Source: G963708235 sp963708235 (GTDB lineage Bacteria > Actinomycetota > Acidimicrobiia > Spongiisociales > UBA5794). Taken from it: DNA of 64,000 nt. The DNA lies in the NCBI GenBank assembly GCA_963708235.1, contig OY970200.1, positions 1,488,001 to 1,552,000 on the forward strand. The letters are read 5' to 3'. The notes under the pieces were generated by a model. The model ran no database searches and was not told where the DNA came from. It saw nothing but the letters and a program-made list of their open reading frames with translations. How positions within the stretch are numbered: the first letter of the stretch is position 1; each line of letters starts with the position of its first letter. This document shows positions 42,658 through 50,225 of this stretch, piece after piece. The translations under genes were made by a program, and so were the position numbers.

Positions 42658-43245
42658 GTGACCCGGACCCGTATCGGCGTGCTCGGGCTCCAAGGTGACG
42701 TCCGCGAGCACATTGCCGCCGTGTCACACCTCGGAGCCGGCGCCGCCGTGGTGCGGACCCCCGAGGATCTGGACCGGGTCGATGCCCTGATCATTCCCGG
42801 CGGGGAGTCGACCACCATCGGACGGCTGGCGACACGCTACGAGCTGATCGAGCCGCTCCGTCACCGACTCGAAACCGGGATGCCGGCGTTGGGAACCTGT
42901 GCCGGCATGATCTTTCTCGCCGCCGCCACCACCGGCCCCGAACAGCCCCAACTCGGCGCCCTCGACGTGGTGGTTGAGCGCAACGCCTTCGGTCGACAGG
43001 TCGATTCCTTCGAGGCCGATCTGGAGATCGCCGGGTGGGACGACCCGCTCCATGCGGTGTTCATCCGGGCGCCGTGGATCCACAAGATCGGCGGCGAGGT
43101 CGAGGCGCTGGCGAGCGTTCCCGGTCCCGACGGGTCCGAACCGAGACCGGTCTTCGTGCGGCAAGGTCGTATCCTTGCCACCTCGTTCCATCCGGAGTTG
43201 ACGGGCGATCTGCGCGTCCATGAAATGTTGTTGGAGGTGACCTGA
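42658..43245 (+). CDS. pdxT: Pyridoxal 5'-phosphate synthase glutaminase subunit PdxT
   Basis: 195 residues. GVLGLQGDVREH, IIPGGESTTIGRL, ALGTCAGMIFLA (nucleophile Cys) and TSFHPELT (His/Glu of the triad) define PdxT. It hydrolyses glutamine and channels ammonia to PdxS. GTG 42658 starts 3 bp after the pdxS stop. Its stop overlaps the yebC start. Confidence 0.95.
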   Translation: MTRTRIGVLGLQGDVREHIAAVSHLGAGAAVVRTPEDLDRVDALIIPGGESTTIGRLATRYELIEPLRHRLETGMPALGTCAGMIFLAAATTGPEQPQLGALDVVVERNAFGRQVDSFEADLEIAGWDDPLHAVFIRAPWIHKIGGEVEALASVPGPDGSEPRPVFVRQGRILATSFHPELTGDLRVHEMLLEVT

Positions 43246-43985
43246 TGGCGGGACATTCGAAATGGGCCAACATCAAGCACCGCAAGGGGCGTCAGGACGC
43301 CAAGCGGGGCAAGCTCTTCGCCAAGTTGATCCGGGCGATCGAAGCGGCCGCCCGCAACGGCGGCGCCGATCCGGCGGCGAATGCGACGCTCGCCACTGCC
43401 ATCCAGAAGGCCAAAGATTCCTCGGTCCCCAAGGACAACATCGACCGGGCGCTGGCCCGTGGCGCCGGCGACCTCGACGGGGTCAACTACGAGAACATCT
43501 GGTACGAGGGATACGGACCGGGCGGGGTGGCGCTCTACGTCGAGATCCTCACCGACAACCGCAACCGGGCGGCCTCGGATGTGCGGGCGACGTTCAGCAA
43601 GCTGGGGGGCAGCCTCGGCGAACCCGGTTCGGTCGGATACCTGTTCCAGCAGCGTGGCTACCTGGTGGTTTCCGGGGACGAGGAGACGGTGATGATGGCG
43701 GCGCTCGAGGGCGGCGCCGACGACGTGTCGCCCGGCGACGAGGGGATGTGGGAGATCGTCTGCAACCCGTCCGATCTGGCGCCGGTGCGGGCCGCTCTCG
43801 AGGAGGCGGAGGTCACCATCGAGCAGGCCGAGGTGACCCAGCTCCCGATGACCACCGTCGAGGTGGATGCGAAGGTGGCTCCGAAGATCCTGCGACTCGT
43901 CGACGCCCTCGAGGATCTCGACGACGTGCAGTCGGTCTACGCCAACTTCGACATCCCGGACGACGTCCTTGCCGAGGTCGGCTGA
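43245..43985 (+). CDS. yebC: YebC/PmpR family DNA-binding regulatory protein
   Basis: 246 residues, standard length. MAGHSKWANIKHRKGRQDAKRGKLFAKLIRAI is the invariant N-terminus, followed by NIDRALARGAG, YEGYGPGGVALYVEILTDNRNRAASDVR and the acidic end. The ATG overlaps the pdxT stop (TGATG) and has GGAGG upstream. Located just upstream of ruvC, as in most actinobacteria. Recent work on the family also links it to translation. Confidence 0.95.
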   Translation: MAGHSKWANIKHRKGRQDAKRGKLFAKLIRAIEAAARNGGADPAANATLATAIQKAKDSSVPKDNIDRALARGAGDLDGVNYENIWYEGYGPGGVALYVEILTDNRNRAASDVRATFSKLGGSLGEPGSVGYLFQQRGYLVVSGDEETVMMAALEGGADDVSPGDEGMWEIVCNPSDLAPVRAALEEAEVTIEQAEVTQLPMTTVEVDAKVAPKILRLVDALEDLDDVQSVYANFDIPDDVLAEVG

Positions 43986-44008
43986 CCAGGCACCCCCCGG
44001 GTCTGCAT

Positions 44009-44036
44009 CGGGACCTCGCCGGTCCGAGGGTCTTTT
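44009..44036 (+). terminator. Imperfect hairpin with T4 tract after yebC
   Basis: GGACCTCG pairs with CGAGGGTC with one bulge, followed by TTTT. It would end the pdxST-yebC unit before the ruvC promoter. Confidence 0.45.
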
Positions 44037-44056
44037 GCCCCAGTGCCCTTTCGCGG

Positions 44057-44062
44057 TAGCCT
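44057..44062 (+). promoter_or_regulatory. -10 box TAGCCT upstream of ruvC
   Basis: Ten nt before ATG 44073, giving a leaderless or nearly leaderless message. Confidence 0.45.
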
Positions 44063-44072
44063 GACCAAACAT

Positions 44073-44570
44073 ATGTTCGTTCTTGGCATCGACCCCGGTC
44101 TCACCACCACCGGCTACGGAATCCTCGAGACCACGCGAGGCGGCGTCCGTGCCGTGGTTGCCGGTGTGATCCGCACCGACCGGCACCAGCCCATCGCCCA
44201 ACGGCTGCTCGAACTCCATCGCGACCTCGCCGCCATCGTCGACGAATACGCCCCGACCGAGGCCGCCATCGAAGAGGTGTTCGTCAACCGCAACCTGCAG
44301 ACGGCGACCTCGGTGGGGAGGGCGTCCGGTGTGGCGTTACTGACCCTGGCCCAGAAGGGCCTCCGTCCCGCCGAATACACCCCGAGTGCGGTCAAGATGG
44401 CGCTCACCGGGTTCGGCGGCGCCGACAAGGACCAGGTCGGCAAGGTGGTGGCGATGCGGCTCAACCTCCCCGCCCCGCCCCGGCCGGCAGATGCCGCCGA
44501 TGCGCTGGCGATCGCGCTGTGCCACATCCAGGCGCTCCCGTTCCTACGCCGTGTGGAGCGGGCCGGATGA
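44073..44570 (+). CDS. ruvC: Crossover junction endodeoxyribonuclease RuvC
   Basis: 165 residues. FVLGIDPGLTTTGYGILE contains the first catalytic Asp, AAIEEVFVNRNLQTATSVGRASG the Glu, and PADAADALAIALCH the C-terminal Asp pair. It resolves Holliday junctions. Its stop overlaps the ruvA start (ATGA). The hydrophilic RuvC length is typical. Confidence 0.96.
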   Translation: MFVLGIDPGLTTTGYGILETTRGGVRAVVAGVIRTDRHQPIAQRLLELHRDLAAIVDEYAPTEAAIEEVFVNRNLQTATSVGRASGVALLTLAQKGLRPAEYTPSAVKMALTGFGGADKDQVGKVVAMRLNLPAPPRPADAADALAIALCHIQALPFLRRVERAG

Positions 44571-45178
44571 TCGGCCGGCTCCGGGGACGGCTCGTGGTGC
44601 GGTCGGCCGGGGGTGTCGTGCTCGATGTGGGCGGAGTCGGCTACGAGATCTCGGTGACCCCGGCGACGCTGGTCGGGCTTCCCGGGGTGGGGGAGGAGGC
44701 GGTGCTCCACACCCATCTGGTGGTGCGCGAGGACGTGCTCGCCCTGTACGGTTTCGCCTCCGACGACCAGCGTGACATCTTCCGGCTCCTGCTCGGGGTC
44801 TCGGGGATCGGTCCCAAGGTGGCGCTCACCATCCTCGCCACGCTCACTCCCGATGCCCTGCGCCGCGCAGTCGCCGCCGAGGACGCCGATGCGTTGACCC
44901 TGGTCCCGGGGATCGGGAAGCGAAGCGCCCAGAAGTTGATGCTGGAGCTGCGTCCCAAGCTCGACATGCCGGACGCCGATCTGCCGACCTCCGGTGGCGC
45001 CGGTCCCGGGGAGGTGCGGGACGCCCTCGAGGGTCTGGGCTACCGGCCCGCCGAGATCAGCGAGGCGATGCGGGAGCTTCCGCTCGACATCCCGGTCGAG
45101 GATCTGTTGCGGCTCGCCCTCAAGCAGCTCGGCCGTCAGGACCCGACCCGTCGCCCGCGGGGTGACGACGATGCGTGA
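44567..45178 (+). CDS. ruvA: Holliday junction branch migration protein RuvA
   Basis: 203 residues. MIGRLRGRLVVRSAGGVVLDVGGVGYE is the OB-fold domain, LLGVSGIGPKVALTIL and LTLVPGIGKRSAQKLMLELR the two helix-hairpin-helix motifs, and the last ~50 residues domain III, which contacts RuvB. ATG 44567 overlaps the ruvC stop; the ruvB start lies inside its last codons. Confidence 0.96.
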   Translation: MIGRLRGRLVVRSAGGVVLDVGGVGYEISVTPATLVGLPGVGEEAVLHTHLVVREDVLALYGFASDDQRDIFRLLLGVSGIGPKVALTILATLTPDALRRAVAAEDADALTLVPGIGKRSAQKLMLELRPKLDMPDADLPTSGGAGPGEVRDALEGLGYRPAEISEAMRELPLDIPVEDLLRLALKQLGRQDPTRRPRGDDDA

Positions 45179-46208
45179 CGAAGGTCTCCTCGCCGGAGAC
45201 CCCCTCCCCGACGACCAGGCGTTCGAATCCGGGCTGCGTCCCCGCCGCATGGCCGATTTCATCGGCCAGCCGGAGCTGAAGGAACGTCTGGCGATCCTGG
45301 TCGAGGCGGCTCAGGGACGTGGCGAACCGGTGGACCATGTGTTGTTCTCGGGGCCACCCGGGCTGGGTAAGACCTCGCTGGCGGGCATCCTCGCCAACGA
45401 GATGGGCTCGGTGCTGCGGACCACGTCCGGTCCGGCGCTGGAGCGACCCGGCGACCTCGCCGCCGTGCTGACCAACCTCGATGCCGGTGATGTGCTGTTC
45501 ATCGACGAGGTGCACCGTCTTCCCCGCCAGGTCGAGGAGGTGCTCTACCCGGCCATGGAGGACTTCGAGCTGGACATCGTGGTCGGCAAGGGCCCGGCCG
45601 CACGTTCGATCCGGCTCGAGCTGCCTCATTTCACGCTGGTCGGCGCCACCACCAGGGTGGGGCGGGTCGCCCCGCCGCTGCGTGACCGGTTCGGGTACGT
45701 GGCGCGGCTCGACTACTACCAGCCGGAGGATCTCGCCGAGATCGTCCGTCGCTCCTCGGGGATCCTCGATGTAGATATCCAACCCGACGGTTCGGCGGTG
45801 ATCGCCCGCCGCAGCCGCGGTACCCCGCGCATCGCCAACCGGTTGCTGCGCCGGGTCCGCGACTATGCGGCGGTACGCGCCGAGGGGATCATCGATGCCG
45901 CCACCGCAGGTGAGGCGCTGGCGGTGTTCGAGGTCGACGAACGTGGTCTCGACAAGGTCGACCGGTTCATCCTCTCCGCCATCGTCGACAAGTTCGGCGG
46001 GGGACCGGTCGGGCTGTCCACCCTGGCCATTGCCGTGGGGGAGGATCCGGAGACCGTCGAGGACGCCTACGAACCGTTCCTGCTGATGGAAGGGCTGCTG
46101 CAGCGCACCCCCAGGGGACGTATCGCCACCCCGCACGCCTATGAGCACCTCGGCCGCCCTGTTCCACCACCGGGCGGCGAGTCGTTCCAGGGCCGTCTGC
46201 TGGACTGA
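45171..46208 (+). CDS. ruvB: Holliday junction helicase RuvB
   Basis: 345 residues. FIGQPELKERLAILVEAA, Walker A GPPGLGKTSLA, Walker B VLFIDEVHRL, sensor 1 LVGATTRVGR, arginine finger region PPLRDRFG, and the winged-helix C-terminus with TPRGRIATPHAYEHLG. It drives branch migration with RuvA. ATG 45171 overlaps the ruvA end by 8 bp; GTG 45162 is an alternative. Confidence 0.97.
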   Translation: MRDEGLLAGDPLPDDQAFESGLRPRRMADFIGQPELKERLAILVEAAQGRGEPVDHVLFSGPPGLGKTSLAGILANEMGSVLRTTSGPALERPGDLAAVLTNLDAGDVLFIDEVHRLPRQVEEVLYPAMEDFELDIVVGKGPAARSIRLELPHFTLVGATTRVGRVAPPLRDRFGYVARLDYYQPEDLAEIVRRSSGILDVDIQPDGSAVIARRSRGTPRIANRLLRRVRDYAAVRAEGIIDAATAGEALAVFEVDERGLDKVDRFILSAIVDKFGGGPVGLSTLAIAVGEDPETVEDAYEPFLLMEGLLQRTPRGRIATPHAYEHLGRPVPPPGGESFQGRLLD

Positions 46209-46300
46209 GCGGGGCAGGGAGCCTCTCGCTTGCGGGCTGGGCTGACCCGGGGGCATCCGTTGGCGAGGTGGCCTCCATTGCCGAAAGGCCCGGGACGCGC

Positions 46301-46332
46301 CGAGAGCCCGGGGCATGTGCCCCGGGCTCTCG
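46301..46332. terminator. Bidirectional terminator, 14-bp perfect stem
   Basis: CGAGAGCCCGGGGC pairs with GCCCCGGGCTCTCG around loop ATGT. It lies between the converging ruvB and RRM genes. Confidence 0.8.
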
Positions 46333-46356
46333 AACAAGAGCGTCAGTTGAGGATGC

Positions 46357-46611
46357 TCAGCGGCTGCGTTCGCGGGCCAGGTTGACGTTGAGCTGGCGCC
46401 CTTCGACATTGGCGCCGTTCAACGCAGAGATGGCCTTCTGCGCCTCATCAGCCGACGCCATCTCGACGAAGCCGAATCCGCGTGAGCGGCCGGTGTCGCG
46501 ATCGGTGACGACCTGAGCGTTGGTGACCTCACCATGGTCGGCGAAAAGCTGACGCAGATCAGCCGAGGTGGTGGCGAAGGCAAGGTTGCCAACATAGATG
46601 TTGCTTGACAT
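46357..46611 (-). CDS. Single-RRM RNA-binding protein
   Basis: 84 residues consisting of one RNA-recognition motif: RNP2 NIYVGNLAF and RNP1 RGFGFVEM, ending ARERSR. ATG 46611 has AAGGAG 8 nt upstream. Bacterial RRM proteins act as RNA chaperones, often under cold or stress. The 296 bp between it and queA include a probable leader of ~150 nt with GC-rich inverted segments, leaving room for post-transcriptional control. Confidence 0.92.
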   Translation of the reverse strand: MSSNIYVGNLAFATTSADLRQLFADHGEVTNAQVVTDRDTGRSRGFGFVEMASADEAQKAISALNGANVEGRQLNVNLARERSR

Positions 46612-46894
46612 GAAAGTGCTCCTTCCGAGCAGAACCCGTCGGCATTCGACGCCCCGCAGGAGGTCCCGGTGAGTACCCAGAATTGGGTCCTCCATCGAGC
46701 CCTGCGGCGACTCCCGCGGACGGACGAAGGAGCTGAAGCGTGACACGATTGATCCGTGTCGTTCCCTACGATACCCGCGATCGGAGCCAACGTCGACTCC
46801 TGATTGTCGCGAACCGTCGAATCATGGTGGTGGGACAACGCAGGGCACCCTCGTATCCGTACCCAGCAACGGCTTTGATGCCGCCTGGCATACC

Positions 46895-46900
46895 TACCCT
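46895..46900 (+). promoter_or_regulatory. -10 box TACCCT; leaderless queA start
   Basis: Seven nt before ATG 46908; there is no ribosome-binding site. Confidence 0.5.
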
Positions 46901-46907
46901 GCCGCCG

Positions 46908-48047
46908 ATGCGGACCACCGATTTCGACTACGAGCTTCCCGAGTCCTCGATCGCCCAGACGGCGATCGAACCCCGCCACGACTCGCGCCTTCTCGATGTG
47001 CGTCGCAATCAGGACCGTCGGTTCTTCGAGCTTCCCGATCTCCTCGACCCGGGAGACCTGCTGGTGGTCAACCGGACCCGGGTCCGTGCCGCCCGGCTGC
47101 GAGGCCACCGGCTCGACTCCGGCGGCGCCGTCGAGGCGCTGCTGCTGCGCCGCCTGGACGAAGGGGACACCTCCGACGAGGGCACCCGGTGGGAGGCGCT
47201 GGTGCGACCGGCGCGCCGTCTCCGTCCCGGGGTGCGGATCGGCTTCGGCGCTCAGTCGGACGCGTCCCAGCCCGACGGTTCCCGGCCCGATGTGAGGCTC
47301 ACCGGCGAGGTGCTGAGCACACCGGTCGACGGGATGGTGTCGCTGCGCCTGACCGGGGCGGATGACGTCGAGGCGACGGTGGCGACCCACGGTGCCGTCC
47401 CCCTGCCGCCCTATTTCCACGGGGCGCTGGCAGATCCCGAGCGCTATCAGACCATCTTCGCCTCCGCCGTCGGTTCGGCAGCGGCGCCCACCGCCGGGCT
47501 CCACTTCACCCCGACGCTGGTGGAGCGACTCACCGACACCGGAATCGAGTTCGCCGAGGTGGAACTCGAGGTCGGTCTCGACACCTTCCGGCCGATGACG
47601 GTGGATGCAGTGAGCGACCATGTCATCCATCGTGAGCGCTACCGGATCCCCGAAGCCACCGCCGCCGCCCATCGGCGAACCCGCGGGCGCGGTGGTCGGG
47701 TCGTGGCAGTGGGGACCACCGTGGTGCGGACCCTGGAGACCGCCGCCACCACCGACGGTGGCATCGACCCGGGGGAGGGCGAGAGTGCGCTGTTCATCAC
47801 CCCCGGATACCGTTTCACCGCCATCGACGCCATGCTCACCAACTTTCACGCCCCCCGCACCACCCTGATCGCCCTGGTGGCGGCGGCGATCGGTCCACGG
47901 TGGCGGCAGGTGTACGAGTCGGCGCTGCAGCGTCGGTACCGGTTCCTCTCGTTCGGGGATGCGATGTTCATCTCCCCGCTCGGGGATCCGGGGGGGATCC
48001 CCGCCCCGGCGACGCCACCTGACACCGCACCTGGGGCGAAATCGTGA
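46908..48047 (+). CDS. queA: S-adenosylmethionine:tRNA ribosyltransferase-isomerase
   Basis: 379 residues. TDFDYELPESSIAQTAIEPRHDSRLL and DLLDPGDLLVVNRTRVRAARLRG open the protein; AAPTAGLHFTPTLVERL, VGLDTFRPM, YRFTAIDAMLTNFHAPRTTL and YRFLSFGDAMFI are invariant QueA segments. It adds the epoxycyclopentane ring in queuosine synthesis. Followed by tgt with GTGA-type overlap, so the two queuosine genes are coupled. Confidence 0.96.
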   Translation: MRTTDFDYELPESSIAQTAIEPRHDSRLLDVRRNQDRRFFELPDLLDPGDLLVVNRTRVRAARLRGHRLDSGGAVEALLLRRLDEGDTSDEGTRWEALVRPARRLRPGVRIGFGAQSDASQPDGSRPDVRLTGEVLSTPVDGMVSLRLTGADDVEATVATHGAVPLPPYFHGALADPERYQTIFASAVGSAAAPTAGLHFTPTLVERLTDTGIEFAEVELEVGLDTFRPMTVDAVSDHVIHRERYRIPEATAAAHRRTRGRGGRVVAVGTTVVRTLETAATTDGGIDPGEGESALFITPGYRFTAIDAMLTNFHAPRTTLIALVAAAIGPRWRQVYESALQRRYRFLSFGDAMFISPLGDPGGIPAPATPPDTAPGAKS

Positions 48048-49189
48048 CCGCCGTGTGGTGGGACGCACATGCCGCCGACGGAGCGGCACGGACCGGGACC
48101 CTGCACACCCCGCACGGACCGGTGCCGACCCCGGCCTTCATGCCGGTGGGGACCCGCGCCACGGTACGCGGGGTCGGGTCCGAGGCGCTCGAGGGGTTGG
48201 ACGTCGACATCGTGCTCGCCAACACCTATCACCTCATGCTCCGTCCCGGAGACGACGTGGTGGCCGGCCTCGGGGAGCTGCACGGGTTCATGGGATGGAG
48301 CCGGCCGATCCTCACCGACTCCGGGGGCTACCAGATCTTCTCACTGGGGCCCAAGGTCGACGAGGACGGGGTGCGGTTCCGGTCGACCTACGACGGCTCG
48401 TCGTTGATGCTCACCCCGGAGCGGGCCATCGAGGTCCAGGAGAACCTGGGGAGCGACATCGCCATGATGCTCGATGTCCTGGTCGGGCTCCCCGCCCCCC
48501 GCCCGGTGATCGTGGCGGCGATGGAGCGGACCCTGCGGTGGGGCGAGCGGGCGCTGTCGGCCAGGACACGGCATGACCGTGCCCTGTTCGGGATCGTCCA
48601 GGGTGGCACCGACCCGGAGCTGCGCCACCGGTCAGCGGTGGAGACCGCCGCCCTGGGATTCGGAGGCGACGGCTTCGCCGGTTTCGGGATCGGAGGTCTT
48701 GCCGTCGGCGAACCGCCGAGCGAGCGCAATCTCGCCATCGAGGTCGCCGTGGCGGCCCTCCCCACCGCCGCACCCCGCTACGTGATGGGGCTCGGCGACA
48801 CCGAAGGGCTGCTCGATGCGGTGGCCCGGGGCGTCGACATGTTCGACTGTGTCATCCCCACCCGACTCGCCCGCCACGGCAAGGCCCTCCACCCCGACGG
48901 CGACTTCTCCATCAAACGCGCCGAGTGGGCACGTTCCGACGCCCCCATCGACCCCGGTTGCGACTGCCCGACATGCCACCGGTACTCCCGGGGATATCTC
49001 CGCCACCTCTTCTCGACCCGGGAACAGCTCGGCGCCCACCTGCTGACACTGCACAATGTCCGTTACGTGATGAACCTGATGGCCGGGATGCGCTCGGCGA
49101 TCTCTGCCGGAACGTTCGATGCCCATCGCACCGAGGTGCTGACCCGACGCCGGCCCAACGGTGGCGCCGGATCGGTTGCGCTCGTCTAA
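48044..49189 (+). CDS. tgt: tRNA-guanine transglycosylase
   Basis: 381 residues. FMPVGTRATVRG, ILTDSGGYQIFSL (catalytic Asp), FGIVQGGTDPELR, YVMGLGDTEGLLDAVARGVDMFDCVIPTR (nucleophile Asp region) and the zinc site CDCPTCHRYSRGYLRHL...H are all present. It exchanges guanine 34 for preQ1. GTG 48044 overlaps the queA stop. Confidence 0.97.
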   Translation: MTAVWWDAHAADGAARTGTLHTPHGPVPTPAFMPVGTRATVRGVGSEALEGLDVDIVLANTYHLMLRPGDDVVAGLGELHGFMGWSRPILTDSGGYQIFSLGPKVDEDGVRFRSTYDGSSLMLTPERAIEVQENLGSDIAMMLDVLVGLPAPRPVIVAAMERTLRWGERALSARTRHDRALFGIVQGGTDPELRHRSAVETAALGFGGDGFAGFGIGGLAVGEPPSERNLAIEVAVAALPTAAPRYVMGLGDTEGLLDAVARGVDMFDCVIPTRLARHGKALHPDGDFSIKRAEWARSDAPIDPGCDCPTCHRYSRGYLRHLFSTREQLGAHLLTLHNVRYVMNLMAGMRSAISAGTFDAHRTEVLTRRRPNGGAGSVALV

Positions 49190-49246
49190 CCTGACGTCTC
49201 CGGTGTGGCGATGCCCGCCGTGACCGAATCCGCATGGGAGGAATCC

Positions 49247-49585
49247 GTGGCCAACCTGGCAACCGAGGGACTTTTTGCGCTCGCCGACGCCGCAGAGGAG
49301 CCGACAGGATCGCTGCTCGGGCTCTTGCTTCCGCTGATCGTGATCGGTGGACTGTTCTACGTCATGATGATCTTGCCGCAGCGCCGCCGGATGAAGGCGG
49401 TGGGCGAGATGCGTGACTCGGTTCAGGTCGGGGACGAGGTCCGCACCGTCGGTGGGATCTACGGTGTGGTCGCCTCGATGGAAGAGGACGAGATCGCCCT
49501 CGATGTCGGTGGGGGCACCATCTTGCGCATTCTCAAGCGGGCGATCGCCGATCGCATCACCAAGGACATCGCCACCGACGACTGA
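49247..49585 (+). CDS. yajC: Preprotein translocase subunit YajC
   Basis: 112 residues from GTG 49247, which has GGAGG 5 nt upstream; an in-frame GTG at 49205 is possible but has no site. One TM helix (GLLLPLIVIGGLFYVMMIL) is followed by PQRRRMKAVGEMRDSVQVGDEVRTVGGIYG, the YajC hallmark. YajC associates with SecDF, but secD and secF do not follow as they usually do; apt comes next after 109 bp. Confidence 0.93.
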   Translation: MANLATEGLFALADAAEEPTGSLLGLLLPLIVIGGLFYVMMILPQRRRMKAVGEMRDSVQVGDEVRTVGGIYGVVASMEEDEIALDVGGGTILRILKRAIADRITKDIATDD

Positions 49586-49682
49586 CCCCGATCGTGTCCG
49601 GCACGCCGGGCACCGTGGATGAGGTGGGCGGGTGCGGTGACGGTCGTCCCGAGCGGTCGATGTGGTCGGAATCACCGGTGCC

Positions 49683-49688
49683 TACACT
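49683..49688 (+). promoter_or_regulatory. -10 box TACACT; leaderless apt start
   Basis: Six nt before ATG 49695. Confidence 0.5.
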
Positions 49689-49694
49689 CGTGCG

Positions 49695-50225
49695 ATGAGC
49701 GAAGCCAACATCCGGTCGTTGATCGTCGACGTACCGAACTTTCCAACCGACGGCATCATGTTCAAGGACATCACCCCGATGCTGGGGGATGCCGCCGCCT
49801 TCGATGCGGCGCTCGACCTGATGATGGCGCCGTTTCTGGATGCCGGAATCACCAAGGTCGCCGGAATCGAAGCGCGAGGTTTCGTCTTCGCCGCCCCGAT
49901 GGCCACCCGGATGAATGCCGGGTTTCTCCCCATTCGCAAGCCGGGCAAGCTTCCCCGCAAGGTGGTCGAGGTCGAATATGCCCTTGAGTACGGCACCGAC
50001 CGGATCCAGATGCATGCCGACGGGGCGATCGCCGGGGAGCGGGTGTTGCTGGTCGACGACGTGTTGGCGACCGGTGGGACCGCCGCCGCCTCGATCGATC
50101 TGCTCCGGCAGGTCGGGGCAGAGGTGATCGGGCTGTCGGTGCTGCTCGAACTCGGATTTCTGGAGGGACGCCGACGCATTCCGGACGTCCCCGTCCATGC
50201 GGTGGTGCGGGATGGCGACGGCTGA
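49695..50225 (+). CDS. apt: Adenine phosphoribosyltransferase
   Basis: 176 residues. VPNFPTDGIMFKDITPML, GIEARGFVFAAPMA, PIRKPGKLPRKVVEVEYALEYGTDRIQMH and the PRPP loop VLLVDDVLATGGTAAA identify Apt, which salvages adenine to AMP. It ends 14 bp inside the rel gene, as in other actinobacteria where apt and relA are adjacent. Confidence 0.96.
   Translation: MSEANIRSLIVDVPNFPTDGIMFKDITPMLGDAAAFDAALDLMMAPFLDAGITKVAGIEARGFVFAAPMATRMNAGFLPIRKPGKLPRKVVEVEYALEYGTDRIQMHADGAIAGERVLLVDDVLATGGTAAASIDLLRQVGAEVIGLSVLLELGFLEGRRRIPDVPVHAVVRDGDG

Noticed and set aside
45222..45242. gttcgaatcc, resembling a tRNA T-loop
   Set aside because: Lies inside ruvB coding sequence and no cloverleaf can be folded around it. 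I saw no tRNA or rRNA gene in the window.
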